From: Avena insularis
Taxonomy: Eukaryota > Streptophyta > Magnoliopsida > Poales > Poaceae
DNA length: 64,000 nt
Direction: 5' to 3'
Assembly: GCA_023614405.1 (NCBI GenBank)
Contig: CM042684.1
Span: forward strand, 469,287,650 to 469,351,649
Position numbers and translations under genes: made by a program
Part shown: positions 36,616 to 47,920 of the stretch, in pieces
Layout: the number at the start of each line of letters is the position of its first letter
Position numbering within the stretch: the stretch's first letter is position 1
The notes under the pieces: model-generated
Database searches by the model: none
Seen by the model: the letters and a program-made list of their open reading frames with translations, nothing else
Told to the model about the DNA's origin: nothing

Positions 36616-37890
36616 CTAGAGTGATACAAGAGTGTGCTCGGTAAGGTTGGGAGCTAAGCCAAGTGGGGTACCATGATCCTGTGTGTTGATGAGTATCATG
36701 ACAATTGGTGCATATGGAGGATCCTTCTTGTACAGAATGGCATGGTACATCTCCTCAAATATGAAATCCATAACATCAATAGGATCTGCATCTGCCTCTG
36801 GGCTAGCATTGTAAATCCTGTGGGTATGATATAACAAGTTGACCAAACCACATGTGATGGCATCATCATTTCCAGCACCAGGGGAAATAGTATGGCGGAA
36901 TATCCTCAACATCAGATTGTAGAGAGGCTTGAGTCCCTTGGACCCGTCCACAACACCCTCGCTGCCATACAAAGGGGCAAGCTTGATCTTGTTCACCCCA
37001 AGAGCTGCTGAGTGCATGCGCACCCCAACATGAGTGGACACGCCCTGGAAGGTCTCAAAGATGGCTTCAACAAAGGTGTAGAAAGTTGCAAAGCAGCGGT
37101 GATTTCCAGTCATCCAGGTCATAGTCCTAGCTTCGTCAGTCCCAAACACAACTGTGGCGTAAAACTGATGCACAAGGGTGATGTTGTAGTCTTCACGAAG
37201 CTCTATCAAGTTGAACAGCCCTAACTTCTCACTAATCCACAGTGCATCAGAGAAGTAGGGGATCTGCCTCATCTGCTCAACACACATGTACTTCTGGGGG
37301 CACACATGTGACCTCTTGAGCATGCTGTAAATGTCTTTCATGAAAACAGCTTGCTCCTTCCTCCAATAGCATGGGTCCTCGCTGGTGCGAGACAAGGCAT
37401 AGAAATCAGTCTTCCGCAGTTCACGGTACTCCTTCTTTGACATGTGGGCCAAGGACTGAAGATTGTCGTACTTTGCCCTCTTGGCACGGTTCTCTTCCTC
37501 AACCCTGTCCTGCTCCCTCCTCATGTATGCTGCATCACAGGCCTGCTGTCTCCGGTTGGACGGGGGCACAATATACTGACCCTCAGACTCATCATAGTGA
37601 GGATCTGCCCTCTTTAACTTGGCCTTGGTGTGAGGAGGACGATGAGATCCAGAACCTGTGAACAGCAGTGAGGGATATAACATGGAGGTAAGTATATATG
37701 TCCCAAGGAGGCAACACAAGAGCCTTGAGGCATTACGAGATCTGTTTGATCCATCCCACACCAGAGTCTCCGTAGTCCACACCGGGCCAGAATCTCCGGT
37801 TGGGAGGCTCGGACAAGAACAGGGAGGCTCTAGGAGGGGTTGAATCCAACACATCGGGCAAGACAACAAGGCTAATGTACTAGTGTGCAT
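36616..37890 (-). CDS. Large ORF downstream of E8 pol, plant retrotransposon type
   Basis: A 424-codon open frame. The first 75 or so residues look non-coding; at 37657-37658 the minus strand has TGCTGTTCACAG followed by GTTCTGG, so coding may start after a splice acceptor. The conserved-looking part has a Lys/Arg/Glu-rich helix, SKKEYRELRKTDFYAL, KYMCVEQMRQIPYFSDAL, a globular stretch with HQFYATVVF and MTWMTGNHRCFATF, and DVMDFIFEEMYHAILYKKDPPYAP. This resembles uncharacterised plant retrotransposon proteins of ATHILA-ORF1 type, not an envelope: I see no signal peptide or clear anchor helix. A TAG stop at 36616-36618 precedes a CAG codon and about 20 further open codons to the E2 junction, so E2 truncates it. 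Function unknown. A captured host gene is possible but less likely. Confidence 0.5.
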   Translation of the reverse strand: MHTSTLALLSCPMCWIQPLLEPPCSCPSLPTGDSGPVWTTETLVWDGSNRSRNASRLLCCLLGTYILTSMLYPSLLFTGSGSHRPPHTKAKLKRADPHYDESEGQYIVPPSNRRQQACDAAYMRREQDRVEEENRAKRAKYDNLQSLAHMSKKEYRELRKTDFYALSRTSEDPCYWRKEQAVFMKDIYSMLKRSHVCPQKYMCVEQMRQIPYFSDALWISEKLGLFNLIELREDYNITLVHQFYATVVFGTDEARTMTWMTGNHRCFATFYTFVEAIFETFQGVSTHVGVRMHSAALGVNKIKLAPLYGSEGVVDGSKGLKPLYNLMLRIFRHTISPGAGNDDAITCGLVNLLYHTHRIYNASPEADADPIDVMDFIFEEMYHAILYKKDPPYAPIVMILINTQDHGTPLGLAPNLTEHTLVSL

Positions 37891-38695
37891 GCATACAAGA
37901 GATTCCCATGGGCAAAAATAGTACCAATCCTCAAAAACAAATCAAGGGATGAACCCTAGGAGCTAAAGAGGAGGAGAGGTACCATATCTATCCATGGGAT
38001 TGATTCCACCATTTGGAATCACCCAATGGTGGAGGGAATAAGGTTGGCCGGCGGCACGGCGGATCTCGGGGGCTTCTTAACCTCCGGGGATGAGTTTTTG
38101 GAGGAGGAGGCGACGTGATTGAGAGGGGAGGACGGGGGTGGATGAATGAAACTGTTGTTTCAGTTCACCCCGTCCTCCCTTAAGTCGCCTGAAAACCGTC
38201 TGGACCGAATACTCCGGTCTACACCGGAGACTCCAATGCAAACACACCGGAGACTCCGGTCCTCCTCGACCAAAAATTCTAGATTTTGTGTTTGGGGACA
38301 TATATGAGAGAGAGTGTTTTTAGGACAAGGAATAGGCTTGGGTTAAGATGACATACTATGAAAAGAAGAGAAACCATAAAAATCCATTAAAATGTTCATT
38401 AACGCTCCGAATAAACTCGAACTAAGAACCAACTCTTCAATAAGAAGAGGGTGGTGGCCGAGGCCACCATGTAAGAGTTTGTGGCATGACATCGCGAAGA
38501 ATTATCCTTAGGTTCATAGCCACTACTCATCAATGAAGCTCACATATCACAAAATGATATTAAGACAATTAAATTTCTTAATTTTGGCATTATGGGGGGA
38601 GGGATAGCCCAATGTATTAGGACCACACTCCCCCTATCTCCATGCCTGCACCTAAACCAAATATGGGTTAAGACATAGGTGAGTATGCAAGGTGA
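37891..38695 (-). other. Non-coding stretch between E8 pol and the downstream ORF
   Basis: It contains several copies of a CCGGAGACTCCGGT-like motif near 38210-38260, as also seen singly in the E8 LTR near 53755. A purine-rich tract on the minus strand (AGATAGGGGGAGTG) lies near 38625-38638 and could be a polypurine tract. If so, an LTR would start at about 38624, but I find no match to the 5' LTR here. Confidence 0.45.
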
Positions 38696-39589
38696 TCAAG
38701 TCAAGCTCCTAGAATCTACGGTATTTAGTTCATTCCTCAAGTAACAAAACCTTGCTTCATCAAGTGGATTCATGAAAATGTCGGCAAGTTGGTCTTTGGT
38801 TGACACATAGGATAGCTCAACACCTTGAGCAACATGATCTCTAATGAAGTGATGATGAATCTCAATATGCTTTGTCCTTGTATGATCCACTAGGTTATAG
38901 GCAATCTTGATAACACTTTCATTGTCACATAGAAGAGGCACTTTGTCACAATTGACACTGTATTCCTTTAAAGTTTGCCTCATCCATAGCAATTGAGTAC
39001 AAGCACTAGCAGCTGCCACATACTCGGCTTCGGTGGTGGAGAGAGAAATACAATTTTGCTTCTTGGAAGACCAACACACCAAGGACCTCCCAAGGAATTG
39101 GCAAGCCCCGAAGGTTGATTTTATATCATCCTTGTCACCAGCTCAATCCAAATCTGTGTATCCACAAAGAGAGAAAGTTGAGCCCCTAGGATACCAAATA
39201 TCATAGTTTGGGGTATGAACCAAATATCGAAAGATTCTCTTGACCGCCATCAAATGGCTTTCTTTAGGAGCCGCTTGATATCTTGCACACACTCTTACAC
39301 TCAACACAATATCGGGTCTAGATGCACAAAGGTAAAGCAAAGAGCCAATCATGGACCGGTATACCTTTTGATCAACATCTTTACCATTTGGGTTTAATTC
39401 AAGATGAGTCTTTGTTGCCATGGGAGTGGGAGCTCCATTTAGATCTTTCATGTTGAATCTTTTGAGCATATCTTGAGTATACTTGGCTTGGTTTAAGAAT
39501 GTTCCCCCTCTTACTTGCTTGATCTCAAAACCAATAAATACCCTTAATTCTCCCATCATAGCCTGAACCCGTCAGATATAAGCTTAGAG
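38696..39589 (-). pseudogene. E8 RT end and RNase H
   Basis: Open segments 39143-39559 and 38696-39082 share one frame, interrupted by TGA at 39143-39145. Motifs: MMGELRVFIGFEIKQ, TYTQDMLKRFNMKD-like, YRSMIGSLLYLCASRPDI, then ISLSTTEAEYVAAASACTQ, LCDNESVIKIAYN, HTRTKHIEIHHHFIRDHV and LADIFMNPL. This is the C-terminal half of copia RT and its RNase H. The first codons beside the E6 site are frameshifted. Confidence 0.85.
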
Positions 39590-39594
39590 AATTC

Positions 39595-41250
39595 TGAAGG
39601 AAATATGCCCTGAGAGGCAATAATAAAGTTGTTATTATGTATTCCTTGTATATGATAGATGTTTATTTTGCATGCTATAATTGTATTGATAGGAAACATC
39701 AATACATGTGTGTTTAATAAACAAAAAGGGTTCCTAGTAATGCCTCTCTTCTAGACTTGCTTGTTGATTAACAGGATGATCAAGGTTTCCTGATCATGGA
39801 CATTGGATGTTGTTAATAACAAGGTCACACCATTGGTGGAATGATGTGATGAACATTCATCCGAAGTATAGCATTATGATCAAGTCATTGTGTTTATATT
39901 GCTATAACATCATATGAAGTAATCTTTATCCTTAGACCATGAGACATGTTAATTGCTAACACCGGAAGAGTATCTTGATAACATCAAACGTCACACCGTA
40001 ACAGGGTGACTATAAAGATGGGTTCAGTGCTACGAAGGTGTTATGTTGAGGCTCATGGATCAAGAGTGGAATTTGTCAATCCAGATGACGGATAGATATA
40101 CTCTGGGCCCTCTCGGTGATATCACATTAGGATAGCTTGCAAGCAAGTGATGTGATCACTAGAATGTTATATCACGGGAACGAGAAAAGAGTGCATGTCA
40201 GTAACGAGATCAAACTAGGTATGGAGATACCAATGATCGAATCTCGGACATGTAATATATCGAGAGACAAAGGGATTTAGTTACAAGCGTTAAAGGTTCT
40301 CACGATCACAGGAGTCATCGTTGAATGTGTAGGAGTCAGTACGGATCTCCAAGTCCCGCTGCTGATTATTGATCGGAGAAGGGTCTCGATCATGTCTGCA
40401 TTATTCGCGAACCGTAGGGTGGCACACTTAAGAGTTACCGGACACCATTTTGGAGCACATATGTTTCAGACGAAAGAATTGCAAAGCGCAGGAATTGTTT
40501 CAATAGAAACCGGAAATTGTTTCGGGTGAAATTGCAGAAGGTGGTTCTGCATGTGATATTGAAATATTGCAAGGGGTTATATGTGAATGTTTGTTAATTA
40601 AAGTAATTAACAAAATTCTGAATAAATTTAATAAAAGAGTTTTATTAAATGAGAGAGCATTAAATTTGGAGAAACTTAATGCATTTAAAGTGGAGACTTT
40701 AAAAGGGAATGTGAAGAGGCATTTTAATGTGGAGGAGTTACCACCACATGAATGGGGGAGGTGAGGGGTCACCCCCCATGCGCCGGCCATGGAGAGAGGG
40801 GGCACCCCCCCTCCTCCTATAAAAGGCCACCCATTCCCTCCTTCATCCTCACACCTCCTTGTGAAGGATCTCTCTCCCCCTCTAGAATTATTCCCCCATG
40901 GTCTCGGATTAGCGAGATACATGTTCCCGGTGGCATTTCGTCTGGAAGGAGTTGCTGCTTCCACTGGATCGCTGGAGCGAGGAGGTGGAGGTTGTCCGGT
41001 GGCTTGAACGTGTGTGCGAGTGCGGATGCGCTGCTGAGTTGCGGCGCTCGGACTTCCTCACGATCTTGAGATCGGCAAGTGTACGACTATATCAATCACG
41101 AGTTCCTACTCGTTAACAAAGCTCGTTGTCTTCGAGGGTAAGTTCTCTATGGATGTATGTCCACCCGTTTGCTTTGTACCTAGTAGATAGATCTTGGCAT
41201 GTAGTTCACACCATAGGAATTTTTTTGTTTTCTATGCTGCGGACCCAACA
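39595..41250 (+). mobile_element. E6 5' LTR
   Basis: 1656 bp, ending CTGCGGACCCAACA. A TATAAAA box lies at 40818-40824, after a GC-rich block. It is near-identical to the 3' LTR except for many homopolymer length differences around 40755-40900. Confidence 0.94.
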
Positions 41251-41251
41251 G

Positions 41252-41263
41252 TGGTATCAGAGC
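41252..41263 (+). other. E6 primer binding site, initiator tRNA-Met type
   Basis: TGGTATCAGAGC begins two bases after the LTR end. Confidence 0.92.
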
Positions 41264-42309
41264 CTGATCTATGCGTAGGTGCTTTGCACGGGTAGTACAC
41301 ATATGTTTATATGTGGGCGATGATGATCATGTTATTGCATCTTCTATGTACTTTGGATATTGGTGGCATAGTGGGATGAAGCGGCCCGGACCAACCTTAC
41401 ATGTCATCGTACATGAGACCGGTTCCACGACTGACATGCAACTTGTTTTGCATAAGTGGCTGGCGGGTGTCTGTCTCTCCTACTATAGTCAATATCTGAT
41501 TTACAACGAGTTGCTAATAACTTGGTTATCCTCGTTGTGGTTCATGTTCGTAGGTTAGACAGGTTCTATCTCCGAAATCCCTAAGCCACGTAAAACTTGC
41601 AATTGATAAATTAGAGGCGTCTAGTTTAGATCATTGCTGGGCTAGTGTTTTGATATGGTATTGTTGTAAGTAGATGTATGATATATACTCTTACAACTCA
41701 CTTAACGTGTAAGTTCCATAGACCTTGGCCTTACACACAAAGGAATGATAGAGATCATACCACGATGCAAATGATAGCGATCAAATGCATGGACCATATC
41801 ACCTCACTTCACACATTAGATGTTAGCATCTTATCTTTGCTAGTTTGGCGTTTGGTAGCATTATAAGATGATCCCTCATTTAGATATCAAGATAAAATGT
41901 GTTCTTCCTTAAGTATGCACCATTTTGTGGATCGTGTTTTGAGGCATCACGTGATGATCGGGTGTTCTCAACTCTACGTTGTCATACAATGGGTGTAAGA
42001 CAGTTTTACACACGCAAATACTAAGGTTCTTACTTGACGAGCCTAGCATGTACAGACATGGCCTCGGAACACGGACCGAAAGGTTAAGCATGAGTCATAT
42101 AGTTGATATGATGCCCATATAGATGCTCGCCTTTGAAGCTACACCGACTCACGTGATGATCAGACTTGGTGTAGTGGATTTGGTTCATGTAATCACCAAA
42201 AGGACACGAGGGATGTTGTTTTTGAGTGGGAGTTCATTAGTAATTTGGATTAGTTGAACTCAATCTATCATAAACTTAGTCTAAATATACTTTACAAATT
42301 CGGTTGTAG
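41264..42309 (+). other. E6 untranslated leader
   Basis: About 1 kb between primer site and gag. It is related in inverted form to the E5 leader (for example 27950-28080 against 41920-42080). No gene is supported. Confidence 0.8.
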
Positions 42310-43376
42310 ATGGCACCACCTGCTTTTAATTTCAATGTGTTCATGGAGAAAGAGAAACTTGCTGCGAATGGTAGCAACTTCACCAACTGGGCTATGAATT
42401 TGAGGATTCTCCTCACTGCTGCACAAAAGCAATATGTGATAGATGCGCCGCTATGCCCCCCACCCGCTCCTGATGCCCCTGACGAGGAAAAGAACATCTA
42501 TATAACTCGTCAGGAGGACCACAACTTAGTTCATTGCGGCATACTGTATGGGCTAGAGCCAGAACTTCGAAAGCGTTTCGAAAATGGCAATGCCTTTGAT
42601 ACCATGTGAGAATTGAAAATGATTTTCGATACCCATGCTGCCATAGAGAGTTATAATGCTACAGAAAAGTTCTTTAGCTGCATGATGGAGGAAAACAGCT
42701 CCGTTAGTGAGCACGTACTCAAAATGTCCAGTATGTTGATAAGCTTGTGTCCTTGGGAATAACGATTCCCATTGACTTAGGCATACATCGTGTTCTCCAA
42801 TCTACGCCACCTAGCTACAAGAGCTTCGTGATGAACTATAATATGCAGGGCATGAAGAAGTCTCTTCGAGCTTACATCGATGCTTAAGACTGCGAAGTGG
42901 AGATTAGGAAAGAACATCAAGTGTTGATGATCAATAGGACCACGGTTTCAAGAAGGACAAGAAAGGCAAGCACAAGGGAAAGAAGGGTGGCAAGTCATTT
43001 GCCACGCTTGAAAAGAAACCCGATCGGCCCTAAGTCGACACAAAGTGCTACTATTGCAAGGATTAGCCATTGGGCAAGCGCCCCAAGTATTTGGCGGACA
43101 AGAAGTCCGCAAGGCAAACAAATGTATATGTGATATACATGTTATTGATGTGTACTTGACTAGTACTCAGAGCACCGGTACTTGATACGGATCGTTGCTA
43201 ATATATGTAACTTCGGTTCAGGGTGCGGAACAAGCGACAACTAGCAAGGGATGATGAGGTCACGATCGGTCGGCAATGGATCAAGAGTTGATGTGATCGC
43301 CATCGAACACCGCCTCTCCATATGCCATCGGGATTAGTTATAAACCTAAATAATTGTTATTTGGTGCTGACCGAGC
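42310..43376 (+). pseudogene. E6 gag and protease, heavily decayed
   Basis: Gag starts MAPPAFNFNVFMEKEKLAAN and runs to a TGA at 42607-42609, then continues as ELKMIFDTHAAIESY and MEENSSVSEHVLKM to about 42735 before frameshifts. Fragments of the basic region and knuckle (CYYCKD, then TAG) are recognisable near 43050. The protease segment at 43140-43376 keeps the general sequence of E5 but has lost the frame, and I cannot see an intact DTG. Confidence 0.8.
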
Positions 43377-44569
43377 ATGAACATTGTATCCGGATCGTGT
43401 TTGATGCAAAGTGGTTATTCATTTAAGTCTGAAAACAATGGTTGTTTGATTTATATGAATAATATCTTTTATGGTCATGCACCTATGTTGAATGGTTTGT
43501 TTCTGTTGGATCTCGATAGTAGTATTACGCATATTCATAATGTTGATGCTAAAAGGATTAAACTTGATAATGATATATCTACATATATGTGTAGCCGTCT
43601 AGGTCATATTGGCGTTAAGCATGAAGAAACTCCATTCGATGGACTTTTGGAATCACTTGATTTTGAATCATTTGATACATGTGAGCCATGCCTTTGGGCA
43701 AGATGACTAGAACGCCGTTTTCGGTTCAATGGAGCAGGCGGCAGATCTATTGGAAATCATACATACTGATGTGTGTGGACCAATGAGTGTGTCGGCGCGA
43801 GGTGGATATCGTTATTTTGTTACTTTCACGGATGATTTGAGTAGATATGTGTATATCTATTTGATTAAACACAAGTCTGAAACTTTTGAAAAGTTCAAAG
43901 AATTTCAGAATGAAGTGGAAAATCATCGTAACAGAAAGATCAAATTTCTGCGGTCCGACCGTGGAGGAGAGTATCTTAGTTACGAGTTTAGCACACATAT
44001 GAAAAGGCGTGGAATAGTTTCACAACTCACGCTTTGAACACCACAATGTAATGGTGTGTCGAGCGTCGTGTCGTACTTTATTGGATATGGTTCGATCTAT
44101 GATGTCTCCGATCGACTTACACTTATCATTTTGGGGTTATGCACTGGAAACAGCTGCATTCACTTTAAATCGGGCACCATCTAAATCCATTGAAACGACA
44201 CTGTATGAATTATGGTTTGGAAACAAACCTAAGCTGTCATTTCTTAAGGTTTGGGGATGCGATGTTTATGTGAAGAAACTTCAACCGGATAAACTCGAAC
44301 CCAAAGCGGAAAAATGCGTCTTCATAGGATACCCTAAGGAAACGATTGGGTATACCTTCTATCACAGATCCGAGGGCAAGGTTTTTGTTGCCAAGAATGG
44401 ATCCTTTCTTGAGAAGGAGTTTCTCGCGAAAGGTGTGAGTAGTCGGAAGGTAGAACTCGAAGAGGTTATTGAACCTTCTCTTCATGGAATGGCGAGTGGC
44501 ACAGCACCAGAAGTTGTTTCGGATTTGACTTCACCTAATGAAGAGAGAGCTAATGATATTGATCATTAA
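43377..44569 (+). pseudogene. E6 integrase
   Basis: Three open segments: 43377-43706 (LGHIGVKH and CEPCL, zinc end, missing the MKKLH stretch), 43729-44037 (HTDVCGPMSV, FTDDLSRY, SDRGGEYLSYEF) and 44051-44569 (integrase C-terminus, KVWGCDVYVKKLQ and CVFIGYPKE). The region that should hold the catalytic Glu (SERRN in E5) is replaced near 44040-44070, so the enzyme could not be active. The last segment ends at TAA (44567-44569). Confidence 0.85.
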
Positions 44570-45859
44570 AGTCTGAAAGAGGACACTACCGAACCTTGCA
44601 GGTCAAGCAGGACACGTGCAGCTCCTGAACTGTACGGCAATCCTGTTGTGAATTTCATGGTTGATGAAATGGATGACCCTGCGACATATGAAGAAGCGAT
44701 GATGAGCCCGGATTCCAACAAATGGCTAGAAGCCATGAAATCCGAGATGGAATCCATGTACGAAAACCAGGTTTGGACCTTGGTGGACTTACCTCACGAC
44801 CGAAAGGCCGTTGAGAATAAATGGATTTTCAAAAGGAAAACTGATGCTGATGGTAATGTGACCATCTATAAGGCTCGACTTGTCGCAAAGGGGTTTCGAC
44901 AAATTCAAGGAGTTGACTATGATGAGACATTCTCTCCCGTAGCGATGCTTAAGTCGGTTAGGATTATGTTAGCAATTGCTGCATATTTCGATTATGAAAT
45001 ATGGCAGATGGATGTCAAAACTGCGTTCCTCAATGGTAATATTGAAGAAGAGTTGTATATGATACAACCTAAGGGTTTTGTCGATCCTAAGGATGCTAAT
45101 AAGGTGTGCAAACTTCAGCGATCCATCTATGGACTAAGCGGGCATCACGGTTGGAATCTCCGCTTTGATGAGGTGATCAAAGAGTTTGGATTTGTCCAAA
45201 CTTATGGAGAGGCTTGTATTTACAAGAAAGTGAGTGGGAGCAATGTGGCATTTCTGATATTATATGTGGATGACATATTATTGATTGGAAATGATTTAGA
45301 TCTTTTAAACAGTGTTAAAAGTTATCTAAACAGCAAATTTTCGATGAAGGACCTTGGTGAAGCTTCATATATATTAGGCATTAAAATCTATAGAGATAGA
45401 TCAAGACGCCTAATTGGGCCATTGCAGAGTACATACCTTGATAAGATATTAAAGAAGTTTAATATGGACGGAAATAAGAAGGGGTTCTTACCTATGTTGC
45501 AAGGCAAGACATTGAGTAAGACTCAAAGTCCGGCTACGGCGGAAGAAAGAGAGATAATGGATAAGATCCCCTATGCCTCAGCCATAGGCTCTATAATGTA
45601 TGCCATGCTATGTACAAGATCGGATATGGCACATGCTATTAGTTTGACTAGTAGGTACCAATCTGATCCAGGTTCGGAACACTGGATAGCGGTCAAGAAT
45701 ATCCTTAAGTACTTGAGAAGAACTAAGGATATGTTTCTTATATACGGAGGTGAAAAAGAGCTAGTCGCTAAGTGTTATGTCGATGCTAGCTTTGACACTG
45801 ATCTGGATGACTCTAAGTCTCAATCCGGATATGTATTTCTCTTGAGCAGCAGCGATTAG
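44570..45859 (+). pseudogene. E6 reverse transcriptase and RNase H start
   Basis: Same frame as the integrase C-terminus, open from after the TAA at 44567-44569. It shows ATYEEAMMSPDSNKW, ENKWIFKRKTDADG, WQMDVKTAFLNGN, YVDDILLIGND with an intact Asp pair, and the RNase H start CYVDASFDTD. The KQAS motif region reads GLSGHHGWN, so this part is altered. A TAG at 45857-45859 ends the frame just before the shift. Confidence 0.88.
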
Positions 45860-45881
45860 TTGGAGGAGCTCCAAACAACCT

Positions 45882-46244
45882 GTGGTGGCTGGATCAACAA
45901 CGGAGGCGGAATATGTTGCTGCTTCAGAAGCAGCGCAGGAAGCGGTTTGGATGAAGGAGTTCATAATGGAACTGGGTGTGGTTCCCAGTGCGTTGGACCC
46001 GATGGTGATCTATTGTGACAACAATGGAGCCATAGCCAACGCAAAGGAACCAAGGTCTCACAAGAATTCCAAGCATATTAAGCGCCGGTTTCACTCCATC
46101 CGCGAGCATGTCAAGGATGGAGATATAAAGATTTGTAAAGTGCACATGGACCTGAATGTAGCAGATCCGTTGACTAAAGTACTCCCTAGGGCAAAACATG
46201 ATCAACACCAGAACTCCATGGGTGTTAGATTTATCACTATGTGA
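45882..46244 (+). pseudogene. E6 RNase H C-terminal part
   Basis: Homologous to the E5 segment at 23705-24064: TTEAEYVAASEAAQEAVWM, CDNNGAIANAKEP, RRFHSIREHVKDGD, NVADPLTKVLPRAKHD, and the same final ITM before the stop. It is out of frame with the preceding segment. Confidence 0.86.
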
Positions 46245-46277
46245 ACTAGATTATTGTCTCTAGTGCAAGTGGGAGAC

Positions 46278-47915
46278 TAAAAGAAATATGCCCTGAGAGG
46301 CAATAATAAAGTTGTTATTATGTATTCCTTGTATATGATAGATGTTTATTTTGCATGCTATAATTGTATTGATAGGAAACATCAATACATGTGTGTTTAA
46401 TAAACAAAAAGGGTTCCTAGTCATGCCTCTCTTATAGACTAGCTTGTTGATTAACAGGATGATCAAGGTTTCCTGATCATGGACATTGGATGTTGTTAAT
46501 AACAAGGTCACACCATTGGTGGAATGATGTGATGAACATTCATCCGAAGTATAGCATTACGATCAAGTCATTGTGTTTATATTGCTATAACATCATATGA
46601 AGTAATCTTTATCCTTAGACCATGAGACATGTTAATTGCTAACACCGGAAGAGTATCTTGATAACATCAAACGTCACACCGTAACAGGGTGACTATAAAG
46701 ATGGGTTCAGTGCTACGAAGGTGTTATGTTGAGGCTCATGGATCAAGAGTGGAATTTGTCAATCCAGATGACGGATAGATATACTCTGGGCCCTCTCGGT
46801 GATATCACATTAGGATAGCTTGCAAGCAAGTGATGTGATCACTAGAATGTTATATCACGGGAACGAGAAAAGAGTGCATGTCGGTAACGAGATCAAACTA
46901 GGTATGGAGATACCGATGATCGAATCTCGGACATGTAATATATCGAGAGACAAAGGGATTTAGTTACAAGCGTTAAAGATTCTCACGATCACAGGAGTCA
47001 TCGTTGAATGTGTAGGAGTCAGTACGGATCTCCAGGTCCCGCTGCTGATTATTGATCGGAGAAGGTTCTCGATCATGTCTGCATTATTCGCGAACCGTAG
47101 GGTGGCACACTTAAGAGTTACCGGACACCATTTTGGAGCACATATGTTTCAGACGAAAGAATTGCAAAGCGCAGGAATTGTTTCAATAGAAACCGAAATT
47201 GTTTGGTGAAATTGCGGAAGGTGGTTCATGTGATATTGAAATATTGCAAGGGGCTATATGTGAATGTTTGTTAATTAAAGTAATTAACAAAATTCTGAAT
47301 AAATTTAATAAAAGAGTTTTATTAAATGAGAGAGCATTAAATTTGGAGAAACTTAATGCATTTAAAGTGGAGACTTTAAAAGGGAATGTGAAGAGGCATT
47401 TTAATGTGGAGGAGTTACCACCACATGAATGGGAGGTGAGGGTCACCCCCATGTGCCGGCCATGGAGAGAGGGGCACCCCTCCTCCTATAAAGGCCACCC
47501 ATTCCTCCTTCATCCTCACACCTCCTTGTGAAGGATTTCTCTCCCCTCTAGAATTATTCCCCATGGTCTCGGATTAGCGAGATACATGTTCCCGGTGGCA
47601 TTTAAATGCATGAGAGTTGTTGCTTCCGCTGGATCACTGGAGCGAGGAGGTGGAGGTTGTCCGGTGGCTTGAACGTGTGTGCGAGTGCGGATGCGCTGCT
47701 GAGTTGCGGCGCTCGGACTTCCTCACGATCTTGAGATCGGCAAGTGTACGACTACATCAACCACGAGTTCCTACTCGTTAATAAAGCTCGTTGTCTTCGA
47801 GGGTAAGTTCTCTATGGATGTATGTCCACCCGTTTGCTTTGTACCTAGTAGATAGATCTTGGCGTGTAGTTCATACCGTAGGAATTTTTTTGTTTTCTAT
47901 GCTGCGGACCCAACA
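46278..47915 (+). mobile_element. E6 3' LTR
   Basis: 1638 bp. It follows the purine tract GCAAGTGGGAGAC (46265-46277). Its first bases are TAAAAG instead of TGAAGG, so the terminal TG is mutated. It ends CTGCGGACCCAACA at 47915, followed by the AATTC duplication. Confidence 0.93.
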
Positions 47916-47920
47916 AATTC

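Larger units (their letters stand above)
39595..47915 (+). mobile_element. E6, Angela-type copia retrotransposon
   Basis: 8321 bp on the plus strand in the RT of E8, flanked by AATTC at 39590-39594 and 47916-47920. LTRs are 39595-41250 and 46278-47915. The start TGAAGGAAATATGCCC is the signature of Triticeae Angela elements. Coding order is gag, protease, integrase, RT, RNase H, with many lesions. It is related to E5 throughout pol but has a different LTR. Confidence 0.95.

Noticed and set aside
38620..38640. Possible polypurine tract and start of the E8 3' LTR
   Set aside because: The sequence to its left does not match the E8 5' LTR (52980-53931), so I did not call an LTR here.
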